Origin: Mucilaginibacter_A sp050954865
Lineage (GTDB): Bacteria; Bacteroidota; Bacteroidia; Sphingobacteriales; Sphingobacteriaceae
Direction: 5' to 3'
Assembly (NCBI GenBank): GCA_050954865.1
Contig: JBPBQN010000255.1
Coordinates: 1-17,860, forward strand
DNA length: 17,860 bases
The translations under genes were made by a program, and so were the position numbers. The notes under the pieces were generated by a model that searched no databases, was not told the origin of the DNA, and saw only the letters and a program-made list of their open reading frames with translations. Positions 8,094 to 15,003 of the stretch are shown piece after piece (position 1 is the stretch's first letter; each line of letters begins with the position of its first letter).

Positions 8094-8595
8094 ACCAGCT
8101 GGAATACAAAATATAATTTAAAGGAAGCTGTTTCAGTTGCTGCATTTGCGCTTCTGAAACAGCTTTTACTTTTTTGGCTGGCGTTCCGGCGTAGATAAAA
8201 CCGGATTCGCAGATTGTATTTTCCAACACTACGGCACCAGCTGCAATCAGGCAGAAATCTTCTATAACTGCATGATCCATGATGATTGCGCCCATTCCCA
8301 CCAGAATATAATTATGCAACGTGCAGCCATGAATTATGGCATTGTGGCCAACAGAAACATGATGGCCAATCACCGTTGCCGCTTTTTGATACGTACAATG
8401 AATCACCACGCCATCCTGAATATTGGTTTGATCGCCGATTTTAATTGAGTTAACATCACCGCGAATTACCGCATTAAACCATACAGAACACTGATTTCCC
8501 AACACTACATTGCCAACAATTGTGGCATTTTCGGCAATAAAACAGTCTTCACCAATGATGGGATTTTTATCTTTTACGGGCAAAATTAAAGGCAT
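8080..8595 (-). CDS. Gamma-carbonic-anhydrase-like left-handed beta-helix protein
   Basis: The 171-residue protein is built from hexapeptide repeats (for example IGEDCFIAENATIVGNVVLGNQCSVW), as in the gamma-class carbonic anhydrase/YrdA/PaaY group. Residues matching the trimeric zinc site are present: His66 (VIHC), His84 (SVGH) and His89 (IIHG). The conserved Arg45 and Asp47 (IRGD) and Gln60 (NIQD) are also there. The C-terminal helix (KAVSEAQMQQLKQLP...) packs outside the helix in this family. With a full metal site, carbonic anhydrase activity is possible, but many relatives are uncharacterised or act as acyl transferases or thioesterases. It lies 48 bases after nadB on the same strand, so it may be co-transcribed. 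Its last 14 bases overlap the convergent lipoprotein gene. Confidence 0.88.
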   Translation of the reverse strand: MPLILPVKDKNPIIGEDCFIAENATIVGNVVLGNQCSVWFNAVIRGDVNSIKIGDQTNIQDGVVIHCTYQKAATVIGHHVSVGHNAIIHGCTLHNYILVGMGAIIMDHAVIEDFCLIAAGAVVLENTICESGFIYAGTPAKKVKAVSEAQMQQLKQLPLNYILYSSWFTEL

Positions 8596-8619
8596 AAATC
8601 AGGTAGCTGGTTTTGGGTT

Positions 8620-8634
8620 GATGCTTCTTTTATC
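8620..8634 (-). repeat. Dispersed 3'-UTR word, copy 1 (after nadB)
   Basis: GATAAAAGAAGCATC on the minus strand starts ten bases after the nadB stop, within the 48-base nadB spacer. It is identical over 15 bases to the copy after nadA and reads in the same direction as the upstream gene. Flanking bases (GGTGAT...ATCAACC) allow a short imperfect stem around it. The function is unknown. Confidence 0.6.
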
Positions 8635-8643
8635 ACCTATTTT

Positions 8644-10236
8644 TTAAAGAATCGTATTGTATAATTCTTTCGCATGATTTGGATAATCTGTAGTGAAATG
8701 CAAACCACGACTTTCTTTGCGGATCATGGCCGATTTTACAACCAAATAAGCAACCTGAATCAAGTTTCGCAACTCGCAAAGTTTAACTGATAGCTTTGTT
8801 TTTTTGTAGAAATCTTCCGTTTCTTCATACAGCAAACGCAAACGGCGCAAGGCCCGCTCCGACCGAAAATCTGAACGGACAATGCCAACATAATCGTTCA
8901 TAATTTTTTGCATTTCGCGGATGTTGTGCGTCACCAAAATATCTTCGTTTTGCTGTGCCACGCCAAACTCATTCCAATCCGGTACATTTTGCGGGATAAA
9001 AGAAGCATTGGCTTTCGGAATTGCATTTTCAAAAATTCGGTGTGCAAAAACCAAAGCTTCCAGCAAAGAGTTGGAAGCCAATCGATTGGCACCATGCAAA
9101 CCAGTTGAAGAACATTCGCCACAGGCATATAAATGTTGTATCGAAGATTGTCCGTGCGTATCAACCATCACGCCGCCACACATGTAATGACTGGCTGGAG
9201 AAACCGGAATCAAATCTTTGGTCATATCTATACCAATAGACAAACATTTGGCGTAAATATTCGGGAAATGAGCCAGCAAATCTTCTTTGCCCCGATGCCG
9301 GATATCTAAATAAACAAAATCATCGCCTGATTTTTTCATCTCCGCATCGATTGCGCGCGCCACAATATCTCTTGGCGCCAATGATTTCCGCGGATCATAT
9401 TCCTGCATAAACTCCTCTCCGTTCCGACGTTTTAAAATTCCGCCGAAACCACGAACGGCTTCCGAAATCAGGAAAGATGGATAATCGCCTGGATTATATA
9501 AAGCAGTTGGATGAAACTGAATAAATTCCATATCGCGCACTTTTCCTTTTGCACGGTAAACCATCGCTACGCCGTCGCCGGTTGCAATTGTTGGATTTGT
9601 GGTAATTGAATAAATATGGCCAGCACCGCCGGAAGCCATTACGGTTATTTTCGACAGAAATTTTTCAACCTGTTTAGTCAGGTTATTTAAAGCATAAATG
9701 CCATAACAGGTAATATCTGTGCTTGACCGATCTACAAACTCGCCTAAATGATGCTGCGTAATTAAATCAACCGCAAAATAATGCGTTAAAATTTCAATGT
9801 TTTCGTTTTGATGAATCTGCTCCAGCAAAGCGCGTTCAATCTCAAAACCGGTAATATCTTTATAATGCAACACACGGCTTTCAGAATGTCCGCCTTCTTT
9901 TGCCAGATCAAAAATACCTTGATTGGTTTTGTCGAAATTGGTTCCGTAATCAATAATTTCCTTAATTCTTGGCGGACCTTCTTCCACCACAATCCGAACC
10001 ACTTCTTCATCACATAAACCATCGCCGGCAATCAGCGTGTCTTCTATGTGTTTTTCAAAAGAATCTTCCTCTTTATCCACAACTACGGCCACGCCGCCTT
10101 GTGCGTATTTAGTGTTGGATTCATCTTCATTAGATTTTGTAAGTATCAGAACCTTACCGTATTGCGCAGCTTTTAGTGCAAAACTCAATCCTGCAATTCC
10201 AGATCCGATAACTAAGTAATCAACAACTCTACTCAT
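8644..10236 (-). CDS. nadB: L-aspartate oxidase NadB
   Basis: NadB is an FAD enzyme that oxidises L-aspartate to iminoaspartate, the first step of de novo NAD synthesis. NadA uses the product. The 530-residue protein has the Rossmann FAD loop GSGIAGLSFA (11-20) and the NTKYAQGGVA motif (41-50) typical of the fumarate reductase/NadB flavoproteins. Active-site residues of the family are present: KEGGHSESR (113-121), His242 in FHPTAL, Arg289 in APRD and His350 in SHYMCGG. The second FAD contact is CGECSSTGLHGANRLASNSLLEAL (from about 372). The C-terminal helical domain is complete. It is transcribed away from nadA across a 398-bp spacer. A perfect DnaA box lies inside its 5' end (10073-10081). 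Confidence 0.96.
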   Translation of the reverse strand: MSRVVDYLVIGSGIAGLSFALKAAQYGKVLILTKSNEDESNTKYAQGGVAVVVDKEEDSFEKHIEDTLIAGDGLCDEEVVRIVVEEGPPRIKEIIDYGTNFDKTNQGIFDLAKEGGHSESRVLHYKDITGFEIERALLEQIHQNENIEILTHYFAVDLITQHHLGEFVDRSSTDITCYGIYALNNLTKQVEKFLSKITVMASGGAGHIYSITTNPTIATGDGVAMVYRAKGKVRDMEFIQFHPTALYNPGDYPSFLISEAVRGFGGILKRRNGEEFMQEYDPRKSLAPRDIVARAIDAEMKKSGDDFVYLDIRHRGKEDLLAHFPNIYAKCLSIGIDMTKDLIPVSPASHYMCGGVMVDTHGQSSIQHLYACGECSSTGLHGANRLASNSLLEALVFAHRIFENAIPKANASFIPQNVPDWNEFGVAQQNEDILVTHNIREMQKIMNDYVGIVRSDFRSERALRRLRLLYEETEDFYKKTKLSVKLCELRNLIQVAYLVVKSAMIRKESRGLHFTTDYPNHAKELYNTIL

Positions 10237-10600
10237 ATTTTATTCGCAAAAAATCAACGTATTCAACATATTGTTTATAACAGGTGTAAAGATGTTAATT
10301 TAGCGGTGATAAAAATGTAGCAAATTTTTATTTGTGAGGATTGATGTGGATAAACCGAATGACTGTAATTATTTCTATGCAACTTTCCACAATTTCGGGG
10401 CTTGATACTAACATCGTGGATAACTCAAAGATTGCACATTGAAAAATTTGAAAATAATTTTGGCTGATAAAAACAGCACAGAATCAGCACGATAAAGTAA
10501 ACATTTTGTTTAAAAGATGTGGATAACAATCCTTAAACTACTTTTGCAAATATTTTTAAACAAGTTTTTGAACGAAACTAACACACTAATAAATTATAGT
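10073..10600. other. Candidate chromosomal replication origin (oriC) with DnaA-box cluster
   Basis: Perfect DnaA boxes (TTATCCACA) occur at 10073-10081 (plus strand, inside the nadB 5' end), 10345-10353 (minus) and 10518-10526 (minus). A one-mismatch box lies at 10415-10423 (minus), and a two-mismatch site at 10383-10391 (plus). I found no other perfect copy in the window. The boxes flank and fill the nadB/nadA spacer and end beside an extremely AT-rich stretch. The 398-bp spacer (10237-10634) contains no credible gene and is far longer than the others here. A parS site 6 kb away and nearby mnmG support an origin-proximal location. dnaA and dnaN are not in the window. An alternative is DnaA-dependent regulation of nadA/nadB. 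Confidence 0.62.
10539..10546 (+). promoter_or_regulatory. Bacteroidota -7 promoter element for nadA
   Basis: TACTTTTG, followed by CAAA, fits the TAnnTTTG consensus. It would start transcription about 80 bases before the nadA ATG. The rightmost perfect DnaA box (10518-10526) lies 12 bases upstream, in the -33/-7 spacer region. DnaA binding there would therefore be expected to affect nadA transcription. No consensus -33 element was found at normal spacing. Confidence 0.55.
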
Positions 10601-10632
10601 TTTATTTTTTAAAGAATAAGTTGTTTTTATTG
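10547..10632. other. AT-rich stretch, candidate DNA unwinding element
   Basis: About 86 bases are almost entirely A and T, with runs such as TATTTTTAAA, AATAAATTATAG and TTTATTTTTTAAAG. The stretch directly follows the last DnaA box. It could be the duplex unwinding element of the proposed origin. It is also the probable 5' leader of nadA, and AT-richness alone is not specific in this genome. Confidence 0.4.
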
Positions 10633-10634
10633 AA

Positions 10635-11636
10635 ATGTTGAAAATGGATACTTTTGAAGAAATAAGAGTGAAAGGTTTTGCAGACGAATACATTGATCCG
10701 TCGCTTGATCTTTTTGCAGAAATTGAAAAATTAAAAAAAGAAAAAAATGCAATTATTTTGGCGCATTACTACCAAGAAGCTGATATTCAAGATGTTGCAG
10801 ATTACATTGGAGACAGTTTGGGACTTTCGCAACAGGCATCAAAAACTGATGCCGACGTAATCGTTTTTGCTGGCGTACATTTTATGGCCGAAACAGCTAA
10901 AATTTTATCTCCGCAGAAAAAAGTTTTATTGCCGGACAGCAAAGCCGGATGTTCGCTGGCAGATAGCTGTCCGCCGCATTTATTTAGAAAATTTAAGGAG
11001 CAATATCCGGATCATTTGGTGATTACTTATGTAAATTGTACGGCAGAATTGAAGGCTTTGAGCGACATTGTTTGCACATCCAGCAACGCCATACAAATTG
11101 TAGAAAGTTTGCCACCGGAACAGGGAATTATTTTTGGTCCGGATCGGAATTTAGGTAAATATGTAGCTAAAAAAACCGGTCGCGACTTGGTTTTGTGGAA
11201 CGGTGCCTGCATGGTGCACGAAATATTTTCGAGGGAAAAAATTACCAGGCTGAAAGAGCGTTATCCTGCCGCAAAATTTATCGCACACCCGGAATGTGAG
11301 GACAGTATTTTGAATATGGCAGATTATATTGGCTCGACCACAGGACTGCTGAATTTTGCTACCAAAAATGCGGCGCAGGAATTTATTGTAGCGACAGAAT
11401 CAGGTATTTTGCATCAGATGCAGCGCGATAATCCGGCAAAAACTTTTATTCCGGCACCGCCAAACAATGCTTGTGCTTGCAATGATTGTCCGCACATGAA
11501 ACGCAACACGCTGGAAAAGCTTTATTTATGTATGAAAAATGAGCAGCCTGAAATTTTTGTTCCTGCACACATCATCGAAAAAGCGGTAAAACCAATTGAA
11601 AGAATGCTGGAAATTTCGGCTCGTTTAGGATTGTGA
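10635..11636 (+). CDS. nadA: Quinolinate synthase NadA
   Basis: NadA condenses iminoaspartate (from NadB) with dihydroxyacetone phosphate to form quinolinate, using an oxygen-sensitive [4Fe-4S] cluster. At 333 residues it is of normal length. The three cluster ligands of the family are present: Cys106 (KAGCSLAD), Cys192 (GACMVHE) and Cys285 (CNDCPHMK). HYYQ (44-47), YVNCTAELK (132-140) and AHPEC (217-221) supply substrate-site residues. An ATG three codons downstream (10644) is an alternative start, since no Shine-Dalgarno sequence decides between them. It diverges from nadB, so both dedicated NAD precursor genes share one regulatory and possible origin region. Confidence 0.97.
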   Translation: MLKMDTFEEIRVKGFADEYIDPSLDLFAEIEKLKKEKNAIILAHYYQEADIQDVADYIGDSLGLSQQASKTDADVIVFAGVHFMAETAKILSPQKKVLLPDSKAGCSLADSCPPHLFRKFKEQYPDHLVITYVNCTAELKALSDIVCTSSNAIQIVESLPPEQGIIFGPDRNLGKYVAKKTGRDLVLWNGACMVHEIFSREKITRLKERYPAAKFIAHPECEDSILNMADYIGSTTGLLNFATKNAAQEFIVATESGILHQMQRDNPAKTFIPAPPNNACACNDCPHMKRNTLEKLYLCMKNEQPEIFVPAHIIEKAVKPIERMLEISARLGL

Positions 11637-11716
11637 TTACACTGATTTTTACCTGATAAAAGAAGCATCAAGATTTTAGATTAAATCTGTGTAATCTTCT
11701 TAAAATCCGTGGAATC
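11635..11716. repeat. Inverted/direct repeat element between nadA and thiL
   Basis: GATTACACTGATTT (11635-11648) is an inverted copy, with one mismatch, of AAATCTGTGTAATC (11683-11696). The latter is repeated directly as AAATCCGTGGAATC (11703-11716, 12 of 14 matches). The left arm overlaps the nadA stop codon. The copy of the dispersed word at 11655-11669 sits in the loop. The ATCTGTGTAATC wording resembles short intergenic repeats I recall from other Bacteroidota genomes, though I cannot verify this here. It could fold in RNA and attenuate or terminate nadA transcription, but there is no T-run. Confidence 0.55.
11655..11669 (+). repeat. Dispersed 3'-UTR word, copy 2 (after nadA)
   Basis: GATAAAAGAAGCATC starts 19 bases after the nadA stop. 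It is identical over 15 bases to the copy after nadB and is in the sense direction of nadA. A 4-bp TGAT/ATCA stem can enclose AAAAGAAGC. Confidence 0.6.
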
Positions 11717-11733
11717 AGTTTCAAAAAAGAAAA

Positions 11734-12774
11734 ATGTTTGATAATAAAGAAAAAACAGACGTGGCTGCTTTAGGCGAATTTGGCCTGATTAGTCACCTCA
11801 CCAAAAATATAAAACTGCTGGACAACACTTCTGTAAAAGGAATTGGTGATGATGCCGCAGTAATGGATTTCGCCGGAAAAAAAACCTTGATTTCTACCGA
11901 TTTATTGCTAGAAGGTGTGCATTTTGATTTGGCTTATGTTCCGCTTAAGCATCTGGGTTTCAAAGCAGTACAAGTTAATTTGAGTGATATTTATGCGATG
12001 AACGGAACGGCCAGTCAGATTACTTTTTCGCTGGGCATTTCGAGTAAGTTTCCGCTGGAAGCCGTGGAAGAATTGTATCAGGGCGTTTTGCTGGCCTGCG
12101 ATCAGTATAAAGTGGATTTGATTGGCGGCGATACATCTTCTTCAAAACAAGGCTTGGTGATTAGTGTAACCAGCATTGGTTATGCGGATGAAGCTGATGT
12201 GGTTTACCGCAATACGGCCGAAGAAAGCGATTTAATCTGTGTTTCTGGCGATTTGGGCGGTGCTTACGTTGGTTTGCAGCTGCTGGAACGCGAAAAACAG
12301 GTTTATCTGTCAAACCCAAACATTCAGCCGGATTTAGAAGGCAAAGATTACATTGTAGAACGCCAGCTTAAACCGGAAGCGCGCGGTGATATTATTTCAA
12401 TTTTTAAAGAATTGAAAATTAAGCCGACATCGATGATTGATGTTTCGGATGGTTTGGCTTCCGAAATCCTGCATATCTGCACGCAAAGTAATAAAGGGTG
12501 CTCACTTTATGAAGAAAAAATTCCGATCGATCCGATGACGTATGAAACAGCACGTGAATTTGGCCTCGATCCAACCATTTGTGCTTTAAGTGGTGGCGAA
12601 GATTATGAATTACTTTTCACCATCAAACAGAGCGATTACGACAAGATTAAATTTAGTGCTGATATTAGTGTTATCGGCCACATTACGGAAGCTGCTGCAG
12701 GCTGCAATTTGGTTTCCAAATCTGGCAATGTACATCAGTTAACAGCGCAGGGCTGGAATGCTTTTAAAGGATAA
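11734..12774 (+). CDS. thiL: Thiamine-monophosphate kinase ThiL
   Basis: ThiL phosphorylates thiamine monophosphate to the active cofactor thiamine diphosphate, the last step of thiamine synthesis. The 346-residue protein has the AIRS/PurM-like two-domain fold. The N-terminal half carries GIGDDAAV (36-43), STDLLLEGVHF (54-64) and GGDTSSS (131-137), which bind Mg-ATP and substrate. The C-terminal half has MIDVSDGLASEI (234-245) and the SGGEDYELLFT loop (286-296). These are diagnostic for ThiL as against PurM, SelD or HypE. No other thiamine gene and no TPP riboswitch is visible nearby. It follows nadA by 97 bases that contain the repeat element, so co-transcription is uncertain. Confidence 0.95.
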   Translation: MFDNKEKTDVAALGEFGLISHLTKNIKLLDNTSVKGIGDDAAVMDFAGKKTLISTDLLLEGVHFDLAYVPLKHLGFKAVQVNLSDIYAMNGTASQITFSLGISSKFPLEAVEELYQGVLLACDQYKVDLIGGDTSSSKQGLVISVTSIGYADEADVVYRNTAEESDLICVSGDLGGAYVGLQLLEREKQVYLSNPNIQPDLEGKDYIVERQLKPEARGDIISIFKELKIKPTSMIDVSDGLASEILHICTQSNKGCSLYEEKIPIDPMTYETAREFGLDPTICALSGGEDYELLFTIKQSDYDKIKFSADISVIGHITEAAAGCNLVSKSGNVHQLTAQGWNAFKG

Positions 12775-12804
12775 ATTATTATAAATCTGATAATTAAAAA
12801 CCAA

Positions 12805-13113
12805 GTGAAGGCATTTTATAAGATTCTGTTGGGTAGCATTTTACTATCAATTTTTGTACTGTTTAGCTGTCGGAAAAGTGATGCCAGCACAGAAAAAAAC
12901 ATCAGTGCAAGAATTGACAGTACTGCACTTTGCGGGTTTTTAGTGAAAATTAATTCTTCCGGAACAAGCTACAATGCTGTTAACCTTCCTGATTTATACC
13001 AAAAAGACAGCCTGAAAATTACATTAAGCTATCATCTGCTCAACACCAAATATCAGTGTATTTTAAATACTTATCCGCAAATTTATGTTGATGCCATCCA
13101 CGTACAGCAGTAA
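12805..13113 (+). CDS. Small lipoprotein of unknown function, paralogue A
   Basis: This predicted lipoprotein has 102 residues and a GTG start. A basic N-terminus and hydrophobic stretch (7-20) end in LFSC, with Cys22 lipidated. The mature part is about 80 residues, with two further cysteines (Cys43, Cys85) that may form a disulfide. The core CGFLVKIN...NLPDL...DSLKITLSYHLLNTKYQC is shared with the next gene. I do not recognise a named family. It starts 30 bases after thiL and is probably on the same transcript. The GTG start is chosen because it directly precedes a good signal peptide (MKAFYKILLGSILL). Confidence 0.75.
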   Translation: MKAFYKILLGSILLSIFVLFSCRKSDASTEKNISARIDSTALCGFLVKINSSGTSYNAVNLPDLYQKDSLKITLSYHLLNTKYQCILNTYPQIYVDAIHVQQ

Positions 13114-13121
13114 AATACACC

Positions 13122-13136
13122 GGTAAAAGAAGCATC
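13122..13136 (+). repeat. Dispersed 3'-UTR word, copy 3 (after lipoprotein A)
   Basis: GGTAAAAGAAGCATC starts nine bases after the stop codon, in the 68-base gap between the two paralogous lipoprotein genes. It differs at one base from the 15-base copies after nadB and nadA, and reads in the sense direction. Confidence 0.55.
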
Positions 13137-13181
13137 TTAAATTTTGCTTTTGCGTTTAACATAAATACACATCAGGTATTT

Positions 13182-13508
13182 ATGAAAAGGCAATTCTTTG
13201 TGTTTTTGGTATTGATTTTCAGCATGATTAGCTGTCAAAAAGAAGAACAAACTGTTTATAAAGAAACAGATGCAATGCTGCTTAATGCAGGAAATATAGC
13301 TTCTGATGGTTGCGGCTGGCTGGTAAAAATTAACAACGATACTGTTTTTAGCCCATTAAATTTACCGGAATTACTAAAAACCGATAGTTTGCAGGTAACC
13401 ATTAGTTACAATTTGTTAAGCACAAAATTTAATTGCAGTCCAGGTAATAGTTTTACACAGATAAAAATCAATTCCATCCGGAAAAAAGGTGCTGTACGGC
13501 CGGATTAA
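13182..13508 (+). CDS. Small lipoprotein of unknown function, paralogue B
   Basis: This predicted lipoprotein has 108 residues. The signal MKRQFFVFLVLIFSMISC ends in a lipobox with Cys18. The mature domain repeats the pattern of the preceding gene: CGWLVKIN...NLPELLKTDSLQVTISYNLLSTKFNC, about 22 identities over roughly 43 aligned positions, including both non-lipid cysteines (Cys44, Cys85). The two genes therefore look like a tandem duplication that has diverged well. The cell location is probably a membrane facing the periplasm, or the surface. The function is unknown. It ends nine bases before the convergent rmuC stop, with no clear terminator between them. Confidence 0.75.
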   Translation: MKRQFFVFLVLIFSMISCQKEEQTVYKETDAMLLNAGNIASDGCGWLVKINNDTVFSPLNLPELLKTDSLQVTISYNLLSTKFNCSPGNSFTQIKINSIRKKGAVRPD

Positions 13509-13517
13509 TTTCAAAAT

Positions 13518-14897
13518 TTATTCCTCATCCAGCAATAATTTCTGATCCAATACCTTGCTGTTTTTAGCACCTAATTTTCGCAATGTTTCAGCACGACTGG
13601 CCAGGTTTCCGGTACCGGAAGAAAGTTTGTTATAAGCCTCATTATAAGCTTTTTTGCTGTTATCAATGTGCTGCTCAATCTTCTTCATATCTTCGGTAAA
13701 ACCCACAAATTTATCGTACAGCAAACCTGCTTTTGTAGCAATATCAAGTGCGTTTCGGGTTTGTTGTTCCTGTTTCCAAACGGAAGCAATGGTTTTTAAA
13801 GTAGCCAAAAGCGTGGATGGCGTAACCAGCACCACGCGTTTTTTCCAGGCAAAATCAAAAAGTTCCAGATCATGCTGAATGGCGATGGAAAACGAGGATT
13901 CGATCGGCACAAAAAGCAGCACAAATTCCGGAGAAGTTAAGCCCGATAAATTCTGATAACTCTTGGCACTCAAACCCGAAATATGGCTTTTTACCGAATC
14001 AATATGCGCTTTGATATGTCTGGCTTTTTCTTCTTCGGAGATGGAATTAACCAGCCGTTCGTAAGCAATCAAAGATACTTTTGAATCGATGATCAAATGC
14101 TTGTTTTCCGGTAGATGAACGATCACATCCGGCATAAAACGGTTGCCGTCCTCATCAAAAAGGTTCATGTTTTTGCCTTGCTTAGTATAACTTTCGCCTT
14201 CTATCAAACCGGAAGCTTCCAGCACACGATCTAAAATCACTTCGCCCCAATTTCCTTGCATTTTGGTATCGCCTTTTAATGCTTTGGTGAGGTTTGTGGC
14301 ATCATCCTGAATGATTTTGGTTTGTTTGATCAGTTCATCAATCGTGCCTTTCAGCGTAAAGCGTTCGTTGGATTCTTCCTTGTAAACCTTGTCCACTTTT
14401 TCCTCAAACGCTTTGATGTTTTCTTTCAGCGGATGCAGCAGCAAATCCATGTTGCTGCGGTTGGCTTCGGTAAATTTCTGCGTTTTTTCTTCGAGGATTT
14501 TATTGGCCACATTTTCAAATTCCCGCTGAAAATGTTGTCGCGTTTGCTCCACTTCTATTTTCTGATTTTCCAGTTGCTCTTTTTGGGTGATAAAAAAAGC
14601 ATTTGTGCGTTCCAGTTGCTGCCTGGTTTCGTTGTGGCTTTCGCGTTCTTCGGCCAAATCCGCCATCACGCGATCCTGTTCTTCGCGCAGCAAAATACTG
14701 ACATTTTCTTTCTCTTGGTTGAGGTTGATCGCGCGTTCTTCGGCTTTGCCTAAACCAACTTTCAGCTGCACATTTTCTTCCTGCAAACGCGTAAAATCAT
14801 CCGCAGAAAACGCTGTTGCAGGCGATGCTTTTTTTAGCAGGATAAAAACAGCAACCAGTAAAATCAGCAAAACGGCAACGAGAAGAATGGTATTCAT
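13518..14897 (-). CDS. rmuC: DNA recombination protein RmuC homologue
   Basis: The 459-residue protein starts with one membrane-spanning segment (3-21). A long charged coiled coil (about 32-175) follows, then the conserved RmuC domain (about 190-400). That domain has GNWGEVILDRVLEASGL (215-231) and a PD-(D/E)XK nuclease-like core, PDVIV...LIIDSKVSLIAYERL (257-282, catalytic-type DSK at 271-273). RmuC limits inversions and rearrangements between short inverted repeats in E. coli; the biochemical activity is inferred from the nuclease fold. The N-terminal anchor suggests a membrane-associated protein. A consensus -7 element lies 17 bases upstream of the ATG, so it probably has its own promoter despite lying downstream of fkp on the same strand. 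Confidence 0.93.
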   Translation of the reverse strand: MNTILLVAVLLILLVAVFILLKKASPATAFSADDFTRLQEENVQLKVGLGKAEERAINLNQEKENVSILLREEQDRVMADLAEERESHNETRQQLERTNAFFITQKEQLENQKIEVEQTRQHFQREFENVANKILEEKTQKFTEANRSNMDLLLHPLKENIKAFEEKVDKVYKEESNERFTLKGTIDELIKQTKIIQDDATNLTKALKGDTKMQGNWGEVILDRVLEASGLIEGESYTKQGKNMNLFDEDGNRFMPDVIVHLPENKHLIIDSKVSLIAYERLVNSISEEEKARHIKAHIDSVKSHISGLSAKSYQNLSGLTSPEFVLLFVPIESSFSIAIQHDLELFDFAWKKRVVLVTPSTLLATLKTIASVWKQEQQTRNALDIATKAGLLYDKFVGFTEDMKKIEQHIDNSKKAYNEAYNKLSSGTGNLASRAETLRKLGAKNSKVLDQKLLLDEE

Positions 14898-14913
14898 TTA
14901 CTAAAAATTTTAT

Positions 14914-14921
14914 CAAAAGTA
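14914..14921 (-). promoter_or_regulatory. Bacteroidota -7 promoter element for rmuC
   Basis: TACTTTTG on the minus strand matches TAnnTTTG and is identical to the octamers before the SDR gene and nadA. It would place transcription start roughly ten bases before the rmuC ATG, a very short leader. No matching -33 element was seen. Confidence 0.55.
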
Positions 14922-15003
14922 AACATACTAAAAAAATACAGTTAGCAGTTTTTATAAAATTTTCAGTAAAGTATTTTTGAAATTTGGGTTGACAAAAATT
15001 GAC

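Noticed and set aside
12545..12560. CACGTGAA inside thiL as a second parS site.
   Set aside because: Only the central CACGTG and two flanking A match; the rest of the parS palindrome is missing.
13071..13079. TTATCCGCA as an additional DnaA box.
   Set aside because: It has one mismatch, is isolated and lies inside a lipoprotein gene, so nothing separates it from chance.
13476..13505. ATCCGG/CCGGAT inverted repeat as a bidirectional terminator between lipoprotein B and rmuC.
   Set aside because: The stem is only 6 bp with an 18-base loop, lies in coding sequence and has no T-run on either strand.
14322..14904. Long open frames on the strand opposite rmuC.
   Set aside because: They are antisense shadows of a clear coiled-coil coding region, with no start context or recognisable domain. 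The same holds for antisense frames in mnmG, nadB and fkp.
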